From NCBI RefSeq assembly GCF_004114935.1, contig NZ_CP022221.1:3059001-3123000 (forward strand): 64,000 nt of DNA, given 5' to 3'. Below, piece after piece: positions 1 to 8,809 of this stretch. Every line of letters begins with the position of its first letter. Positions within the stretch are counted from its first letter, which is position 1. The notes under the pieces are model-generated. The model searched no databases, was not told where the DNA came from, and saw only the letters and a list, made by a program, of their open reading frames with translations. Made by a program: the position numbers and the translations under genes. This stretch comes from Bradyrhizobium zhanjiangense. Lineage in GTDB: Bacteria > Pseudomonadota > Alphaproteobacteria > Rhizobiales > Xanthobacteraceae.

Positions 1-233
1 GTGCCGATGAGAGCCTCGGCGCGTGGGGTCGGCAGCATTCCCTCCGCCGACCGGATAAAGAGCGGATCGTCCAGTTCCTTTCGCAGGCGCGCCAGCCAGA
101 TCGAAATGGTCGGCTGGCTTTGACCGAGCTTCTCGGCTGCCTTGGTCACGCTACCCGTGGTGAACAATGCATCGAAGAGCCGGAGTAGGCGCGGCTCCAG
201 CAGGTTCGTCTCGGAGAGGTCCCGGTGCTTCAT
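1..233 (-). CDS. LysR-family transcriptional regulator, N-terminal part
   Basis: Reading leftward from ATG at 233, the first 77 residues form a typical LysR winged helix-turn-helix: a leucine-rich first helix, then GSVTKAAEKLGQSQPTIS as the recognition region, then the conserved RLRKELDDPLFIRS segment. The gene runs off the left edge, so the effector-binding domain is not seen. It is divergent from the catabolic operon starting at 336, with about 100 bp between them. LysR regulators usually control the divergent operon, with the pathway substrate or an intermediate as co-inducer, and that role is inferred here. Confidence 0.9.
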   Translation of the reverse strand, partial: MKHRDLSETNLLEPRLLRLFDALFTTGSVTKAAEKLGQSQPTISIWLARLRKELDDPLFIRSAEGMLPTPRAEALIG

Positions 234-273
234 TGCATTCTGCAATAATGGATATAAGGATCATAGCATATCC
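232..273. promoter_or_regulatory. Two inverted repeats in the LysR/operon intergenic region
   Basis: ATTGCA-TTC-TGCAAT (232-246) overlaps the LysR start codon. GGATAT-N12-ATATCC (250-273) follows it. Both are perfect dyads between the divergent LysR gene and the operon at 336, and the first has the size of a T-N11-A LysR box. Binding by the adjacent LysR protein, with autoregulation through the first site, is inferred. Confidence 0.5.
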
Positions 274-335
274 AAATACCGGGCAGCCTGCTACCACGCT
301 TCCAACGCCAAAATGGGCGAGGGAGAAGCGTTCGG

Positions 336-1280
336 ATGAGGATCTGCTTTATCGGAGCAGGAGCCCTGGGCTCGACCATCGGCGGCACGCTGGCACGCGG
401 CGGTGCCGAGGTTTGGTTGATCGATCCGTTTCAGGCTCATGTCGACGCGATCAATGCCAGTGGTCTCCGGATGCTCGAAGGTGACGCCGAGACCGTTGTG
501 AAGGTCTCTGCCTGCACCTCCGCGACAAAGGTCGGCATCGTGGCGGACCTCGTCATCGTCCTCGTCAAGTCCTATCACACGCGGGATGCGATCCGGGCGG
601 CAGCGCCGATCATCGGACCGCAGACGGTCGTGATGTCGCTTCAAAACGGTCTTGGTCATGAGGACATCCTTTCGGAGGAAGTCGGTCGTGACCGGGTCAT
701 GGCAGGCAAGACCTACGTAGGCGGCGTGCTGCTCGGCCCCGGTCATGTCCGCTCCGGGGTCATCGGCAAGGAAACCATCATCGGCGAGCTCGATGGACGC
801 CTGACGGAACGCGCTCAGCGAATTTCCGAGACGTTCAATCGTGCCGGCATTCTCACGCTGCTCAGCGACAATATCTTGGGCACGATGTGGGACAAGTTGT
901 TCATCAATGTCGCCGGAGGAGGAATTACCGCCGTTACCGGGCTGACGTATGGCGGTCTCTATTCGCTGCCGATCCTGGAAGATTGCGCGCTGGCCGCGAT
1001 CTCAGAGGGCATCGCGGTCGCGCAGGCGGCCGGCGTGAAGATCTCGATCACCGATCCGCGACGCGCTTGGACGATGGCATCCGCTGGTCTACCGCCCGAG
1101 TTCAAGACGTCGATGTTGCAGAGTTTGCAGTCCGGCAACCTGACCGAGGTCGACTACATCCACGGCTCCGTCGTGCGTTGGGGTTCCAGGCTCAACGTCC
1201 CAACTCCCGTAAATTCCACCCTCGTCGCGTTAGTCAAGGGCATCGAATACGCCCGCAGCGACTATCCTGGAAGGTCCTGA
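336..1280 (+). CDS. 2-dehydropantoate 2-reductase (ketopantoate reductase) family protein
   Basis: A 314-residue protein opening with the Rossmann motif GAGALG (residues 8-13) of the ApbA/PanE family. It has the NGLG segment near residue 104 and the family's helical C-terminal domain, entered by WDKLFINVAGG, where the lysine matches the usual catalytic position. The family reduces 2-oxo acids such as ketopantoate with NADPH. Because this is the first gene of a catabolic operon, a role on a branched or hydroxylated 2-oxo acid is more likely than pantothenate synthesis. The start follows GGGAGAAG. The next gene begins 4 bases after the stop. Confidence 0.85.
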   Translation: MRICFIGAGALGSTIGGTLARGGAEVWLIDPFQAHVDAINASGLRMLEGDAETVVKVSACTSATKVGIVADLVIVLVKSYHTRDAIRAAAPIIGPQTVVMSLQNGLGHEDILSEEVGRDRVMAGKTYVGGVLLGPGHVRSGVIGKETIIGELDGRLTERAQRISETFNRAGILTLLSDNILGTMWDKLFINVAGGGITAVTGLTYGGLYSLPILEDCALAAISEGIAVAQAAGVKISITDPRRAWTMASAGLPPEFKTSMLQSLQSGNLTEVDYIHGSVVRWGSRLNVPTPVNSTLVALVKGIEYARSDYPGRS

Positions 1281-1284
1281 GACG

Positions 1285-1671
1285 ATGCCGCCGCCCCGTG
1301 CCTATGTCGAACACGTCGCCATCCGTGTGCCTGACGTTGATCGTCACGTCGACTTCTTTCGTGAGGTGCTTGGTCTTGCCATTCGCGACGAGCAACCCGC
1401 CGAAGGCGCGCGCCCACGTCAGGTGTGGGTGCTCGGAAGCGTGCAACTCATCGAAGATCCGAACTTCGTGGGACCAGAGGGGCGTCTCGCCCATCTCGGC
1501 ATCATGGTCGACGATTACGAAGGTGTGCTCGCCCGTGCGGCCGCGTGGGGCGCCAAGGCGTTGCCTGCCGGGCCGAACTGGCTCGAGCTACCGGGCGGGC
1601 TCAACGTCGAAATCTTGCAAGCCAGTGCAGGCGCCGTGGAAGCCGCCCTGGCGATCAATCCCCGTGCCTAG
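1285..1671 (+). CDS. VOC (glyoxalase/bleomycin-resistance/dioxygenase) superfamily protein
   Basis: A 128-residue single-copy vicinal-oxygen-chelate fold. An N-terminal beta-alpha-beta unit starts YVEHVAIRVPD (metal-ligand histidine). It is followed by a second half with HLGIMVDDYEG and a terminal NVEIL glutamate, the usual His/His/Glu metal ligands. The family includes glyoxalases, epimerases and ring-cleaving dioxygenases, and the sequence alone does not separate these. It is tightly packed between the reductase and the MaoC gene, so it probably acts on a pathway intermediate. Confidence 0.8.
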   Translation: MPPPRAYVEHVAIRVPDVDRHVDFFREVLGLAIRDEQPAEGARPRQVWVLGSVQLIEDPNFVGPEGRLAHLGIMVDDYEGVLARAAAWGAKALPAGPNWLELPGGLNVEILQASAGAVEAALAINPRA

Positions 1672-1690
1672 AGTTAGAGGAAGACGCGAC

Positions 1691-2161
1691 ATGACCGGTG
1701 AGCGCTACTGGGACGATGCCAGGGTCGGTGACGAATGCATCACCCCCTCGGTGACGGTCACCGAAGCGATGGTGAATGCCTATGCCGAACTGACGGGTGA
1801 TTTCACGCCGGTGCATGTCGACGAGGAATACGCCAAGACCACACCATTCGGCACGCGCGTCGCGCACGGGCTGTTCGGTCTGTCGCTGGCCGACGGTTTG
1901 AAGACCCGTGCCGACTACCGTTTCCTGCCGGGAATGTCGCTGGGCTGGACCTGGGATTTCAAGCTACCGATCAAGCTCGGTGACACCGTGCACGTGAAGT
2001 TCCGCGTCGGTTCAATGCGCGCCACGAAGCGTGATGGATGGGGCATCGTGGTGCTGCCGTCAGAGCTGATCAATCAGCGCGGCGACGTGGTGCAGACTGG
2101 TGAGCATCGACTGATGATTCCGATGCGCCCGAAGACCAACGCCGCAGGAGAGCAGGCATGA
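1691..2161 (+). CDS. MaoC-family (R)-specific enoyl-CoA hydratase/dehydratase
   Basis: A 156-residue hot-dog-fold protein with the hydratase-2 motif GDFTPVHVDEEYAKTTPFG followed by RVAHGLF. This holds the catalytic Asp and His of the MaoC family. It would hydrate or dehydrate an acyl-CoA thioester. Its stop overlaps the start of the CoA-transferase gene (ATGA), so the two are translationally coupled, which suggests the transferase makes the CoA ester handled here. It is distinct from the second MaoC gene at 37925. Confidence 0.88.
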   Translation: MTGERYWDDARVGDECITPSVTVTEAMVNAYAELTGDFTPVHVDEEYAKTTPFGTRVAHGLFGLSLADGLKTRADYRFLPGMSLGWTWDFKLPIKLGDTVHVKFRVGSMRATKRDGWGIVVLPSELINQRGDVVQTGEHRLMIPMRPKTNAAGEQA

Positions 2162-3384
2162 CGGCACAAGATCTGCCGCTCAAAGGCATTCGCGTCATCG
2201 ACTACAGCCATTTCCTTGCCGGCCCGTTCATGGGCCGTTGCCTCGCCGCGATGGGCGCTGAGGTCATCAAGGTGGAGCGTCCGAAGGAGGGCGATGCGGG
2301 CCGAGCCCATGGGTATTTCAAGGACGGACAATCCGGCTACTTCCTGCAGCAGAACATGGGGAAGCAGGGATTGTGTATCGATCTGCGCGACACGCGTGGT
2401 CTCGACATGATGATGAAGCTGGTCGACACAGCCGACGTCTTCATCGAGAACTACCGCCCCGGCGCACTCGAGCGCCTCGGGCTCGGTTACAAGGCGCTGT
2501 CGGCGCGGAATCCCGGACTGATCTACTGCTCGGTCTCCGCCTATGGCCACACCGGTCCCTATGCCGACCGTCCGGGCTTCGGCCTGATCGCAGAGGCGAT
2601 GTCGGGCGCTCTGGCGCAACTGGGCTCCCCCGGTGAAGCGCCGCCGCTGCTGCGGATGCCACTGGCCGACATGTATACCGGCATTCACGGTGTGGCTGCC
2701 ATCAATGCAGCGCTGGTCGGCCGCGCGTCGTCCGGCCGCGGCCAGCATATCGATCTGGCGCTGTACGACTGCATGGTCTCGATGCACGACTATGCGGTTC
2801 AGCGTTACTTCCTCTCAGGCGGTACCGACCTGCCGAAGCAGACCGGTAGCGGACAGCCGGACTCGACCGTTTACGGGGTCTTTCCGGCCAAGGACGGCAA
2901 TCTTGTCATCGCTGCGCAAGTCGATGATGCGTGGCGACGATTGGCGGCGCTGATCGGAGGAAGCAGGTTGTCATCCGACGAACGCTTCACCACGCCTGCC
3001 GCGCGGAACGCCCACTATGCCGAGGCGATGGAAATTGTGCGCAACTGGACGCTGTCGCAGCCGTCTCGGGATGCCTGTCTTGCCGCACTCGAGCAAGCAG
3101 GTGTGCCGTCCGCTCCTGTGCAGACCATCGAAGAGGTCGTGAGGGATCCGCAGATTCACGCGCGTGGCATGCTGGTCGAGCAGGAGCATCCTGTTCTCGG
3201 CAGGGTGACGTTGCCGAACCTGCCCTTCCGCTTCTCCAGCTGCGACATCACGGTGCGTACTCCGGCACCACTGCTCGGCCAGGACAATCGCCGCATTGCA
3301 GAGTCGCTGGGACTGTCGGCCCAAACCATCGACGCGATGGTGCGAGACGGTGTTCTCTACAACGAAACTGCAGTGCAGGAGTAA
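2158..3384 (+). CDS. CaiB/BaiF family (class III) CoA-transferase
   Basis: A 408-residue class III CoA-transferase. It starts with GIRVIDYSHFLAGPF, continues with the GAEVIKVERP segment and the FIENYRPGALERLGLGY block, and has the catalytic aspartate in PLADMYTG (Asp171). Family members move CoA between organic acids through an aspartyl-CoA thioester, working as interlocked dimers. Start overlap with the MaoC gene and a 3-base gap to the next gene place it in the operon. The acid activated cannot be told from sequence. Confidence 0.92.
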   Translation: MTAQDLPLKGIRVIDYSHFLAGPFMGRCLAAMGAEVIKVERPKEGDAGRAHGYFKDGQSGYFLQQNMGKQGLCIDLRDTRGLDMMMKLVDTADVFIENYRPGALERLGLGYKALSARNPGLIYCSVSAYGHTGPYADRPGFGLIAEAMSGALAQLGSPGEAPPLLRMPLADMYTGIHGVAAINAALVGRASSGRGQHIDLALYDCMVSMHDYAVQRYFLSGGTDLPKQTGSGQPDSTVYGVFPAKDGNLVIAAQVDDAWRRLAALIGGSRLSSDERFTTPAARNAHYAEAMEIVRNWTLSQPSRDACLAALEQAGVPSAPVQTIEEVVRDPQIHARGMLVEQEHPVLGRVTLPNLPFRFSSCDITVRTPAPLLGQDNRRIAESLGLSAQTIDAMVRDGVLYNETAVQE

Positions 3385-3387
3385 GCC

Positions 3388-4215
3388 ATGAGCGATCGTT
3401 ATGCGGTGATTGGCAATCCGATCGGCTTCAGCAAATCACCCCTCATCCATGGCACTTTCGCCAAAATGACGGGACAGGACCTTGTCTATGAGGCGATCGA
3501 GGGACCAATCGATGGCTTCAGCGAGCGGGTTGATCAATTCCGGATAGAGGGCGCCAAGGGGCTGAACATCACCGCCCCGTTCAAGCTCGATGCTTTCGCC
3601 TACGCAAATGAGCTTTCAGAGAGCGCCAAACGAGCAGGCGCCGCAAACTGCCTGAAATTCGACGGCGATCGGATCATTGCCGAGAATTTCGACGGGATCG
3701 GCCTGGTGCGTGACATCACCGTCAATCTCGGCGTCAAAATGGCCGGCCGGCGCGTCCTGATGCTCGGCGCTGGAGGAGCAGCGCGTGGCGCGCTGTTGCC
3801 GTTCCTGCGCCAGGAGCCGTCCGAGCTGGTTCTGGTCAACCGAACGCTGTCGAAAGCGGTGGCATTGGCCGAAGAGTTTGCCGGCTGTGGTCCGCTGATC
3901 GTCAGCGGCTATGCTGAACTGGCCGATCTTGCCGAGGGCTATGATGTCGTCGTCAACGCGACGTCGGCCAGCCTGCGGGGTGAAATGCCGCCGCTTCCAG
4001 GCAATGTCTTCCGCGGTGCGGCGCTGGCGTACGAACTCGCCTACGGCAAAGGGCTGACGCCCTTTTTGCAAGCGGCTCGCGCCGAAGGCGTAGCCAAGCT
4101 GGCCGACGGCGTCGGCATGCTGGTCGAGCAGGCGGCCGAAGCTTTTTCCTGGTGGCGCGGCGTTCGACCGAGCACGGCTCAGGTCATCGCCGAACTGACC
4201 GTCCCATTGCGCTGA
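3388..4215 (+). CDS. Shikimate dehydrogenase (AroE-type), probable NADP enzyme
   Basis: A 275-residue AroE-fold protein. The substrate domain has SKSPLIH and NITAPFK, the latter carrying the catalytic lysine. The cofactor domain has GAGGAARGAL and then NRTLSKA, the basic NRT motif associated with NADP. The usual NTDG substrate-binding motif reads NFDG, a Thr-to-Phe change that may alter the substrate. It lies in a catabolic operon beside a second homologue, so it is probably not the housekeeping aromatic-biosynthesis AroE. Confidence 0.87.
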   Translation: MSDRYAVIGNPIGFSKSPLIHGTFAKMTGQDLVYEAIEGPIDGFSERVDQFRIEGAKGLNITAPFKLDAFAYANELSESAKRAGAANCLKFDGDRIIAENFDGIGLVRDITVNLGVKMAGRRVLMLGAGGAARGALLPFLRQEPSELVLVNRTLSKAVALAEEFAGCGPLIVSGYAELADLAEGYDVVVNATSASLRGEMPPLPGNVFRGAALAYELAYGKGLTPFLQAARAEGVAKLADGVGMLVEQAAEAFSWWRGVRPSTAQVIAELTVPLR

Positions 4216-4221
4216 CGGGCG

Positions 4222-5085
4222 ATGCCGAGCATGCATCCGAAGTCCAGCTTTCTCGTCGGCCTGATCGGCAGTGGCATCGCTGCGTCCCGCACCCCGCCTA
4301 TGCACGAAGCGGCCGCAGACGCCGCTGGCATCCGCTATATCTACAAGAAGATCGATCTGACAGAGTTGAAGCTCGGTGTGGGGGCGTTGCCGGAATTGCT
4401 CACGGCAGCAAGGCGGATGGGCTTTGACGGGTTGAACGTGACCCATCCCTGCAAGCAGGCGATCCTTCCACTCCTGGATGAGCTTTCGCCTGACGCAGAG
4501 GCGCTTGGCGCCGTGAACACCGTGGTCATCAGGAATGGCCGAATGACCGGCCACAACACGGACTGGTTCGGCTTCGCCGAGAACTTTCGGCGCAACATGC
4601 AAGGTGCATCGCTCGGTCGCGTCGTCCAATTCGGCGCGGGCGGCGCAGGCTCGGCGGTCGCTTTCGCGCTCATGAAGCTGGGCGTGCGGGAACTAACCAT
4701 CATCGACGTCGACGTGGCCAAGACGCAGAGTTTGGTGGATAGCTTGTCCCCCCGATTTGTAGAGGGGCACTTGAGGGCCGGCCATGATGTCGCGGCGGCG
4801 GTCGCTGCCGCAGACGGAATTGTCAACGCGACGCCGATCGGCATGGACAAGTATCCGGGCACGCCGCTGCCGACGGCCCTGCTGCGTCCCGATCTGTGGG
4901 TCGCCGAGATCGTCTACTTCCCGCTCGAAACCGCACTGCTGCGCGCGGCGCGTGCCCTCGGCTGCCGCGCCGTCGATGGTGGTGGCATGGCGATCTTCCA
5001 GGGCACCGAGGCATTCCGCCTGTTCACGGGCATCTCACCTGATCCAGACGTCTTCTTCGCCACTTTTGCATCCCGGGGAGGGTGA
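4222..5085 (+). CDS. Quinate/shikimate dehydrogenase, probable NAD-linked catabolic type
   Basis: A 287-residue homologue that differs from its neighbour in the diagnostic places. It has GSGIAASRTPPMHE instead of SKSPLIH, NVTHPCKQ instead of NITAPFK, an intact HNTDWFGF, and IIDVDVAKTQ after the GAGGAGSA loop. The acidic Asp in that strand replaces the NRT motif and matches NAD-dependent quinate/shikimate dehydrogenases of the QsuD/YdiB kind. It would oxidise quinate or shikimate. With AroQ at 8175 this gives a route from quinate to 3-dehydroshikimate. The assignment rests on motif reading. Confidence 0.87.
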   Translation: MPSMHPKSSFLVGLIGSGIAASRTPPMHEAAADAAGIRYIYKKIDLTELKLGVGALPELLTAARRMGFDGLNVTHPCKQAILPLLDELSPDAEALGAVNTVVIRNGRMTGHNTDWFGFAENFRRNMQGASLGRVVQFGAGGAGSAVAFALMKLGVRELTIIDVDVAKTQSLVDSLSPRFVEGHLRAGHDVAAAVAAADGIVNATPIGMDKYPGTPLPTALLRPDLWVAEIVYFPLETALLRAARALGCRAVDGGGMAIFQGTEAFRLFTGISPDPDVFFATFASRGG

Positions 5086-5136
5086 CACCCGGCCGATGGG
5101 CGAGCGGCACGTACAACGCCCGAGAGGAAACGCAAG

Positions 5137-5805
5137 ATGGGCTACACGCTCGATTTCTCGGTGGTTTGGCATGCGATGCCCGCGCTGCTGTGGGGATGCG
5201 TGGGTACGTTGGGCCTGGCGCTTGCCGGCATGACGCTCGCAATGATGATCGGTGTCGCCGGCGTCGCGGCACGCGATTCGAAGGCGGCGTGGTTGCGTGC
5301 TCTCGTGATCGGCTTCGTCGAGACCGTGCGCAATACGCCTTTCCTGGTGCAGATCTTCTTTCTGTTCTTCGCTCTGCCGCTCGTCGGATTGAAGCTCAAT
5401 CCGACAGCCACGGCCGTCATCGCACTCGGTGTCAATGGCGGCGCCTACGCCATCGAGATCATCCGCGGCGGGGTGCAGTCCATTCATAAGGGACAGGTGG
5501 AAGCCGGCTACGCACTCGGACTGCACAAAGGGCAGGTATTCCGGTTCGTTGTGCTCAAGCCAGCGCTTCGCGCGATCTATCCCTCGCTCACGGGTCAGTT
5601 CATCATGCTGACGCTGACCTCGTCGATCTGCTCGGCCGTATCGGCTTACGAATTGACGTCGGTTGCGCAGCGCATCGAAAGCGACACATTTCGCAGCTTC
5701 GAGGTCTACTTCTTCGTCACTTTCCTCTACCTCGCGATCTCCTGGCTGTTGATGCTGGGCTTCGCGGTCATCTCTCACCGCTTCTTCTCATATCCGACAC
5801 GCTGA
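5137..5805 (+). CDS. Polar-amino-acid-type ABC transporter permease (first)
   Basis: A 222-residue inner-membrane permease of the HisM/GlnP family. It has about five hydrophobic segments, RNTPFLVQIFF at the start of the family's conserved core, and the EAA loop EAGYALGLHKGQVFRF that contacts the ATPase. It pairs with the second permease 10 bases downstream to form the membrane channel. The family usually carries amino acids or opines, but in this operon the cargo may be a hydroaromatic or amino acid-like substrate. Confidence 0.92.
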   Translation: MGYTLDFSVVWHAMPALLWGCVGTLGLALAGMTLAMMIGVAGVAARDSKAAWLRALVIGFVETVRNTPFLVQIFFLFFALPLVGLKLNPTATAVIALGVNGGAYAIEIIRGGVQSIHKGQVEAGYALGLHKGQVFRFVVLKPALRAIYPSLTGQFIMLTLTSSICSAVSAYELTSVAQRIESDTFRSFEVYFFVTFLYLAISWLLMLGFAVISHRFFSYPTR

Positions 5806-5815
5806 GGGGGAGATC

Positions 5816-6472
5816 ATGGCACCGCATTTTGGCCTCCCTGAGTTCGGTTTCCTGATGCGTGGGCTGCAATGGACGATGCTGCTGACGCTGGTTGCGTTTG
5901 CGGGCGGCTGCACGGCGGGGCTGGCTGTCGCATTGCTGCGCACTTGTGGTCATAAGGGCGTGGAATGGGTCATCCGCATTTACATCGGGATATTCCAGGG
6001 TACTCCGCTGCTGCTGCAGCTTTTCGTCGTGTATTACGGATTGGCGCTAACCGGGCTGAAGCTCGACGCCTTCGTCGCGGTGGCGATCGGCTTCACCGTG
6101 AATGCCTCCGCCTTCCTTGGTGAGATTTGGCGCGGTGCGATACAGGCCGTGCCGCGCGGCCAGACCGAGGCGGCAATGGCGCTTGGACTGCATTATTCGT
6201 CGCGCATGCGCGACATCGTGCTGCCGCAGGCGATCCGTATCTCGCTGCCGGCGACCATCGGCTATCTCGTGCAGCTCATCAAAGGCACTTCGCTCGCCGC
6301 CATCGTCGGCTTCATCGAACTCGCCCGCGCCGGTCAAATCGTATCGAACCAGACCTTCCAGCCGTTGCTCGTCTTCGGCGTGGTCGGCGCGATGTATTTC
6401 ATCCTCTGCTGGCCACTCTCATGGTGGGGCAGCCGGATGGAGGCCAGGCTCGCCCTGGCTAGTCAAAGGTAG
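5816..6472 (+). CDS. Polar-amino-acid-type ABC transporter permease (second)
   Basis: A 218-residue permease of the same family, with FQGTPLLLQLFVVYYG as the conserved core and EAAMALGLHYSSRMRDIVLPQAIR as the EAA loop. The start follows a GGGGGAG-like ribosome site just after the first permease. The two proteins would form a heterodimeric channel with the ATPase encoded at 7415. Confidence 0.92.
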   Translation: MAPHFGLPEFGFLMRGLQWTMLLTLVAFAGGCTAGLAVALLRTCGHKGVEWVIRIYIGIFQGTPLLLQLFVVYYGLALTGLKLDAFVAVAIGFTVNASAFLGEIWRGAIQAVPRGQTEAAMALGLHYSSRMRDIVLPQAIRISLPATIGYLVQLIKGTSLAAIVGFIELARAGQIVSNQTFQPLLVFGVVGAMYFILCWPLSWWGSRMEARLALASQR

Positions 6473-6527
6473 GAACGGCGCACTTGCCCAATCAAACAGA
6501 GCCATCACCAGGAGGAGGAAACATCAG

Positions 6528-7355
6528 ATGTTATTTTCGATCAATCGTCGCCAGCTCGGCGCCGCGCTGCTGATACTGGGGACCGTCGCCGTCGCAGGTA
6601 AAGCGCATGCGGGCACTCTGGAAGACGTCAAGAAGAAGGGCGTCGTCGTCATCGGCATCCAGGGCGACAATCCTCCTTGGGGCTATGTCGATAGCTCAGG
6701 AAAGCAGGATGGCATCGATGCTGATATGGGGCGCGCCTTTGCTGAATATCTTGGCGTGAAGGCCGAGTTCGTCCCGCTGGCGGTGGCCAATCGCATTCCG
6801 GCGCTGACCACAGGCCGCGTAGACATTCTGTTCGCAACCATGGCCATGCTGCCCGAGCGCGCGAAGGCGGTGCAATATTCCAAACCGTATGTCGCCAACG
6901 AGATCACGCTGGTCGCTGCCCAGGCGACCCCGATCAACAGCAATGCCGATATGGGCAAGTACGTCATCGGCGTGCCGAGGTCGTCCACGCAGGACACCCA
7001 GGTTACCAACAACGCCCCGTCCGGGACCGAGATCCGCAGATTCGACGATGACGCGGCCACGATCCAGGCGCTGCTCTCGGGCCAAGTCCAAGCAGTCGGC
7101 GCGAACTTGTTTTATCCGCAGCGCCTCAACGCCGCAAAGCCCGAACTCGGGTTCGAGCCCAAGCTTCACTTCACCGCTCTGTACAACGGTGCCTGCACCC
7201 GCCTGGGCGAGAAGGAGTGGAACGAGACGGCCAACAAGTTCATCGATCAGATCAAGTCGAACGGCAAGTTGGCCAGCTTCTACGCCAAATGGATGAAGGT
7301 CCCGGTCCCGGTCTTCCCCGACTCGGTCCCCGGCATTCCCTTCACAGTCCAGTAG
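6528..7355 (+). CDS. ABC transporter periplasmic substrate-binding protein
   Basis: A 275-residue family 3 solute-binding protein. Residues 1-28 form a signal peptide ending AHA. The mature protein begins with the strand [18 protein letters not shown] and includes the [14 protein letters not shown] segment of the SBP_bac_3 fold. ATG at 6528 is chosen because a very strong GGAGGAGG site (6511-6518) precedes it. A GC-rich hairpin follows the gene. The ligand is not identifiable, but the operon suggests a carboxylic acid related to quinate or shikimate. Confidence 0.92.
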   Translation: MLFSINRRQLGAALLILGTVAVAGKAHAGTLEDVKKKGVVVIGIQGDNPPWGYVDSSGKQDGIDADMGRAFAEYLGVKAEFVPLAVANRIPALTTGRVDILFATMAMLPERAKAVQYSKPYVANEITLVAAQATPINSNADMGKYVIGVPRSSTQDTQVTNNAPSGTEIRRFDDDAATIQALLSGQVQAVGANLFYPQRLNAAKPELGFEPKLHFTALYNGACTRLGEKEWNETANKFIDQIKSNGKLASFYAKWMKVPVPVFPDSVPGIPFTVQ

Positions 7356-7361
7356 CCACCG

Positions 7362-7399
7362 CGAGCGGCCGGCGCGCAATCTGCGTCGGCCGCCGCTCG
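7362..7399 (+). other. GC-rich stem-loop after the binding-protein gene
   Basis: CGAGCGG (7362-7368) pairs with CCGCTCG (7393-7399), with a further CCG/CGG helix inside. The hairpin lies between the binding-protein stop and the ATPase gene and has no T-run. In ABC operons such stems often stabilise the upstream mRNA so that the binding protein is made in excess, which is the inferred role. Confidence 0.5.
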
Positions 7400-7414
7400 A
7401 CAGTGGAGACCAGC

Positions 7415-8161
7415 ATGCAGGACCAGATCCTGATCGAAATGAAGGGCGTGCAGAAGTGGTACGGCGGGTACCAAGCTCTCCGCAACGTCGATCTCACCGT
7501 GCGCAAGGGCGAGAAGATCGTGCTCTGCGGTCCGTCCGGCTCAGGCAAGTCGACGCTGATCCGCTGCATCAACCGCCTCGAGGCGATCCAGCAGGGCAGT
7601 ATCGTAGTGAACGGTCATCGGCTGGACGACAGCATCAAGGCAATCGATGTCGTACGTCAGGACGTCGGCATGGTTTTTCAGAGCTTCAACCTCTTTCCGC
7701 ATATGACGGTGTTGCAGAACTGCATGCTCGCCCCCATTCGCGCGCGCCGCATCAGCAAGAGCGAGGCGGAGGCGACCGCGCGAAAATACCTCGAGCGCGT
7801 GCGCATCGGTGACCAGGCCGAGAAGTATCCGGCGCAGCTCTCGGGCGGTCAGCAACAGCGCGTCGCGATTGCGCGTGCGCTCTGCATGCAGCCCAAGGTG
7901 ATGCTGTTTGACGAGCCGACCTCGGCTCTCGATCCCGAAATGGTCAAGGAGGTGCTCGATACGATGATAGGCCTCGCCAACGACGGCATGACCATGATTT
8001 GCGTCACCCACGAGATGGGCTTTGCCCGCCAGGTTGCCGACCGGGTCATCTTCATGGCTGAAGGCCAGATCATCGAAGCAGGCGAGCCCGGCGCTTTCTT
8101 CCGCAATCCACAGCATGCCCGCACCAGGCAGTTCCTTGGTGAGATCCTCGCCCATCACTGA
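7415..8161 (+). CDS. Polar-amino-acid-type ABC transporter ATP-binding protein
   Basis: A 248-residue ABC ATPase of the GlnQ/HisP family: Walker [11 protein letters not shown]-loop [12 protein letters not shown], signature [15 protein letters not shown], Walker [15 protein letters not shown] and switch histidine THEMGFA. It powers the importer formed by the proteins of 5137-7355. The start is ATG 7415 after GTGGAG. The gene order, permease-permease-binding protein-ATPase-AroQ, keeps uptake and first catabolic steps in one transcript. Confidence 0.95.
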   Translation: MQDQILIEMKGVQKWYGGYQALRNVDLTVRKGEKIVLCGPSGSGKSTLIRCINRLEAIQQGSIVVNGHRLDDSIKAIDVVRQDVGMVFQSFNLFPHMTVLQNCMLAPIRARRISKSEAEATARKYLERVRIGDQAEKYPAQLSGGQQQRVAIARALCMQPKVMLFDEPTSALDPEMVKEVLDTMIGLANDGMTMICVTHEMGFARQVADRVIFMAEGQIIEAGEPGAFFRNPQHARTRQFLGEILAHH

Positions 8162-8174
8162 ACGGAGTACTTCC

Positions 8175-8624
8175 ATGAGTCATCTTGTCTACGTCCTCAA
8201 CGGGCCAAATCTCAATTTGCTCGGCAAGCGCCAGCCCCACATCTATGGCCACGAGACGCTTTCGGATGTGGAACGGGATTGTCGAGCGCTAGCCAAGGAG
8301 CTCGGCCTGGAGATTCGCTTTCATCAATCCAACAGGGAATACGAGCTGATCGAGTGGATCCACGAGGCGCGCGAGACGGCTGCCGGTATCGTGATGAATC
8401 CTGCGGCTTTCACCCATACGTCGGTCGCCATCCTGGATGCTTTGAACACGTTCGAGGGGACAGTGATCGAGGTGCACATTTCCAACGTGCACAAACGCGA
8501 GGAATTCCGCCACCACTCGTTTGTCTCCAAACGAGCTGATGGAGTCATCGCAGGCTTCGGGACCCAGGGTTATCTGCTCGGCTTGCGTCGTGTGGCCAAG
8601 CTGCTTGATGAGAAGAAGGGATAG
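8175..8624 (+). CDS. aroQ: Type II 3-dehydroquinate dehydratase
   Basis: A 149-residue class II dehydroquinase, the usual length. It has [13 protein letters not shown] and the downstream Tyr of the active-site lid, [32 protein letters not shown] and [17 protein letters not shown]. It interconverts 3-dehydroquinate and 3-dehydroshikimate. As last gene of an uptake and degradation operon with a quinate/shikimate dehydrogenase it probably works in the catabolic direction. No 3-dehydroshikimate dehydratase is seen in the window. Confidence 0.95.
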   Translation: MSHLVYVLNGPNLNLLGKRQPHIYGHETLSDVERDCRALAKELGLEIRFHQSNREYELIEWIHEARETAAGIVMNPAAFTHTSVAILDALNTFEGTVIEVHISNVHKREEFRHHSFVSKRADGVIAGFGTQGYLLGLRRVAKLLDEKKG

Positions 8625-8732
8625 CATCGTATGAGTCCGTCGTGATGCGCCAACGTCTCACGCCGACCGCTGCGGATGTTTGGTAGTCTGCGGCGGCGTC
8701 GGCGGAGGGGCGTAGTGATCGGAACCGCTCGC

Positions 8733-8746
8733 TTGATCTGGATCAA
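8733..8746. promoter_or_regulatory. FNR/FixK-type box
   Basis: TTGATCTGGATCAA matches the TTGA-N6-TCAA half-site pair bound by FNR/FixK/Anr proteins. Its centre is about 70 bp upstream of the TTG start at 8810, which suits a class II activator site near -41. It is the first of eight such boxes in the next 31 kb. Confidence 0.8.
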
Positions 8747-8809
8747 GTCTCCGGCCCCCGCGGTCTTCAAGCTGTAAGCTGTCTGGCCTCTGAGATCCGG
8801 CACAAAGCC

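Noticed and set aside
3616..4629. A 337-residue minus-strand frame across both shikimate dehydrogenase genes
   Set aside because: It spans the junction of two well-supported plus-strand genes and carries no domain.
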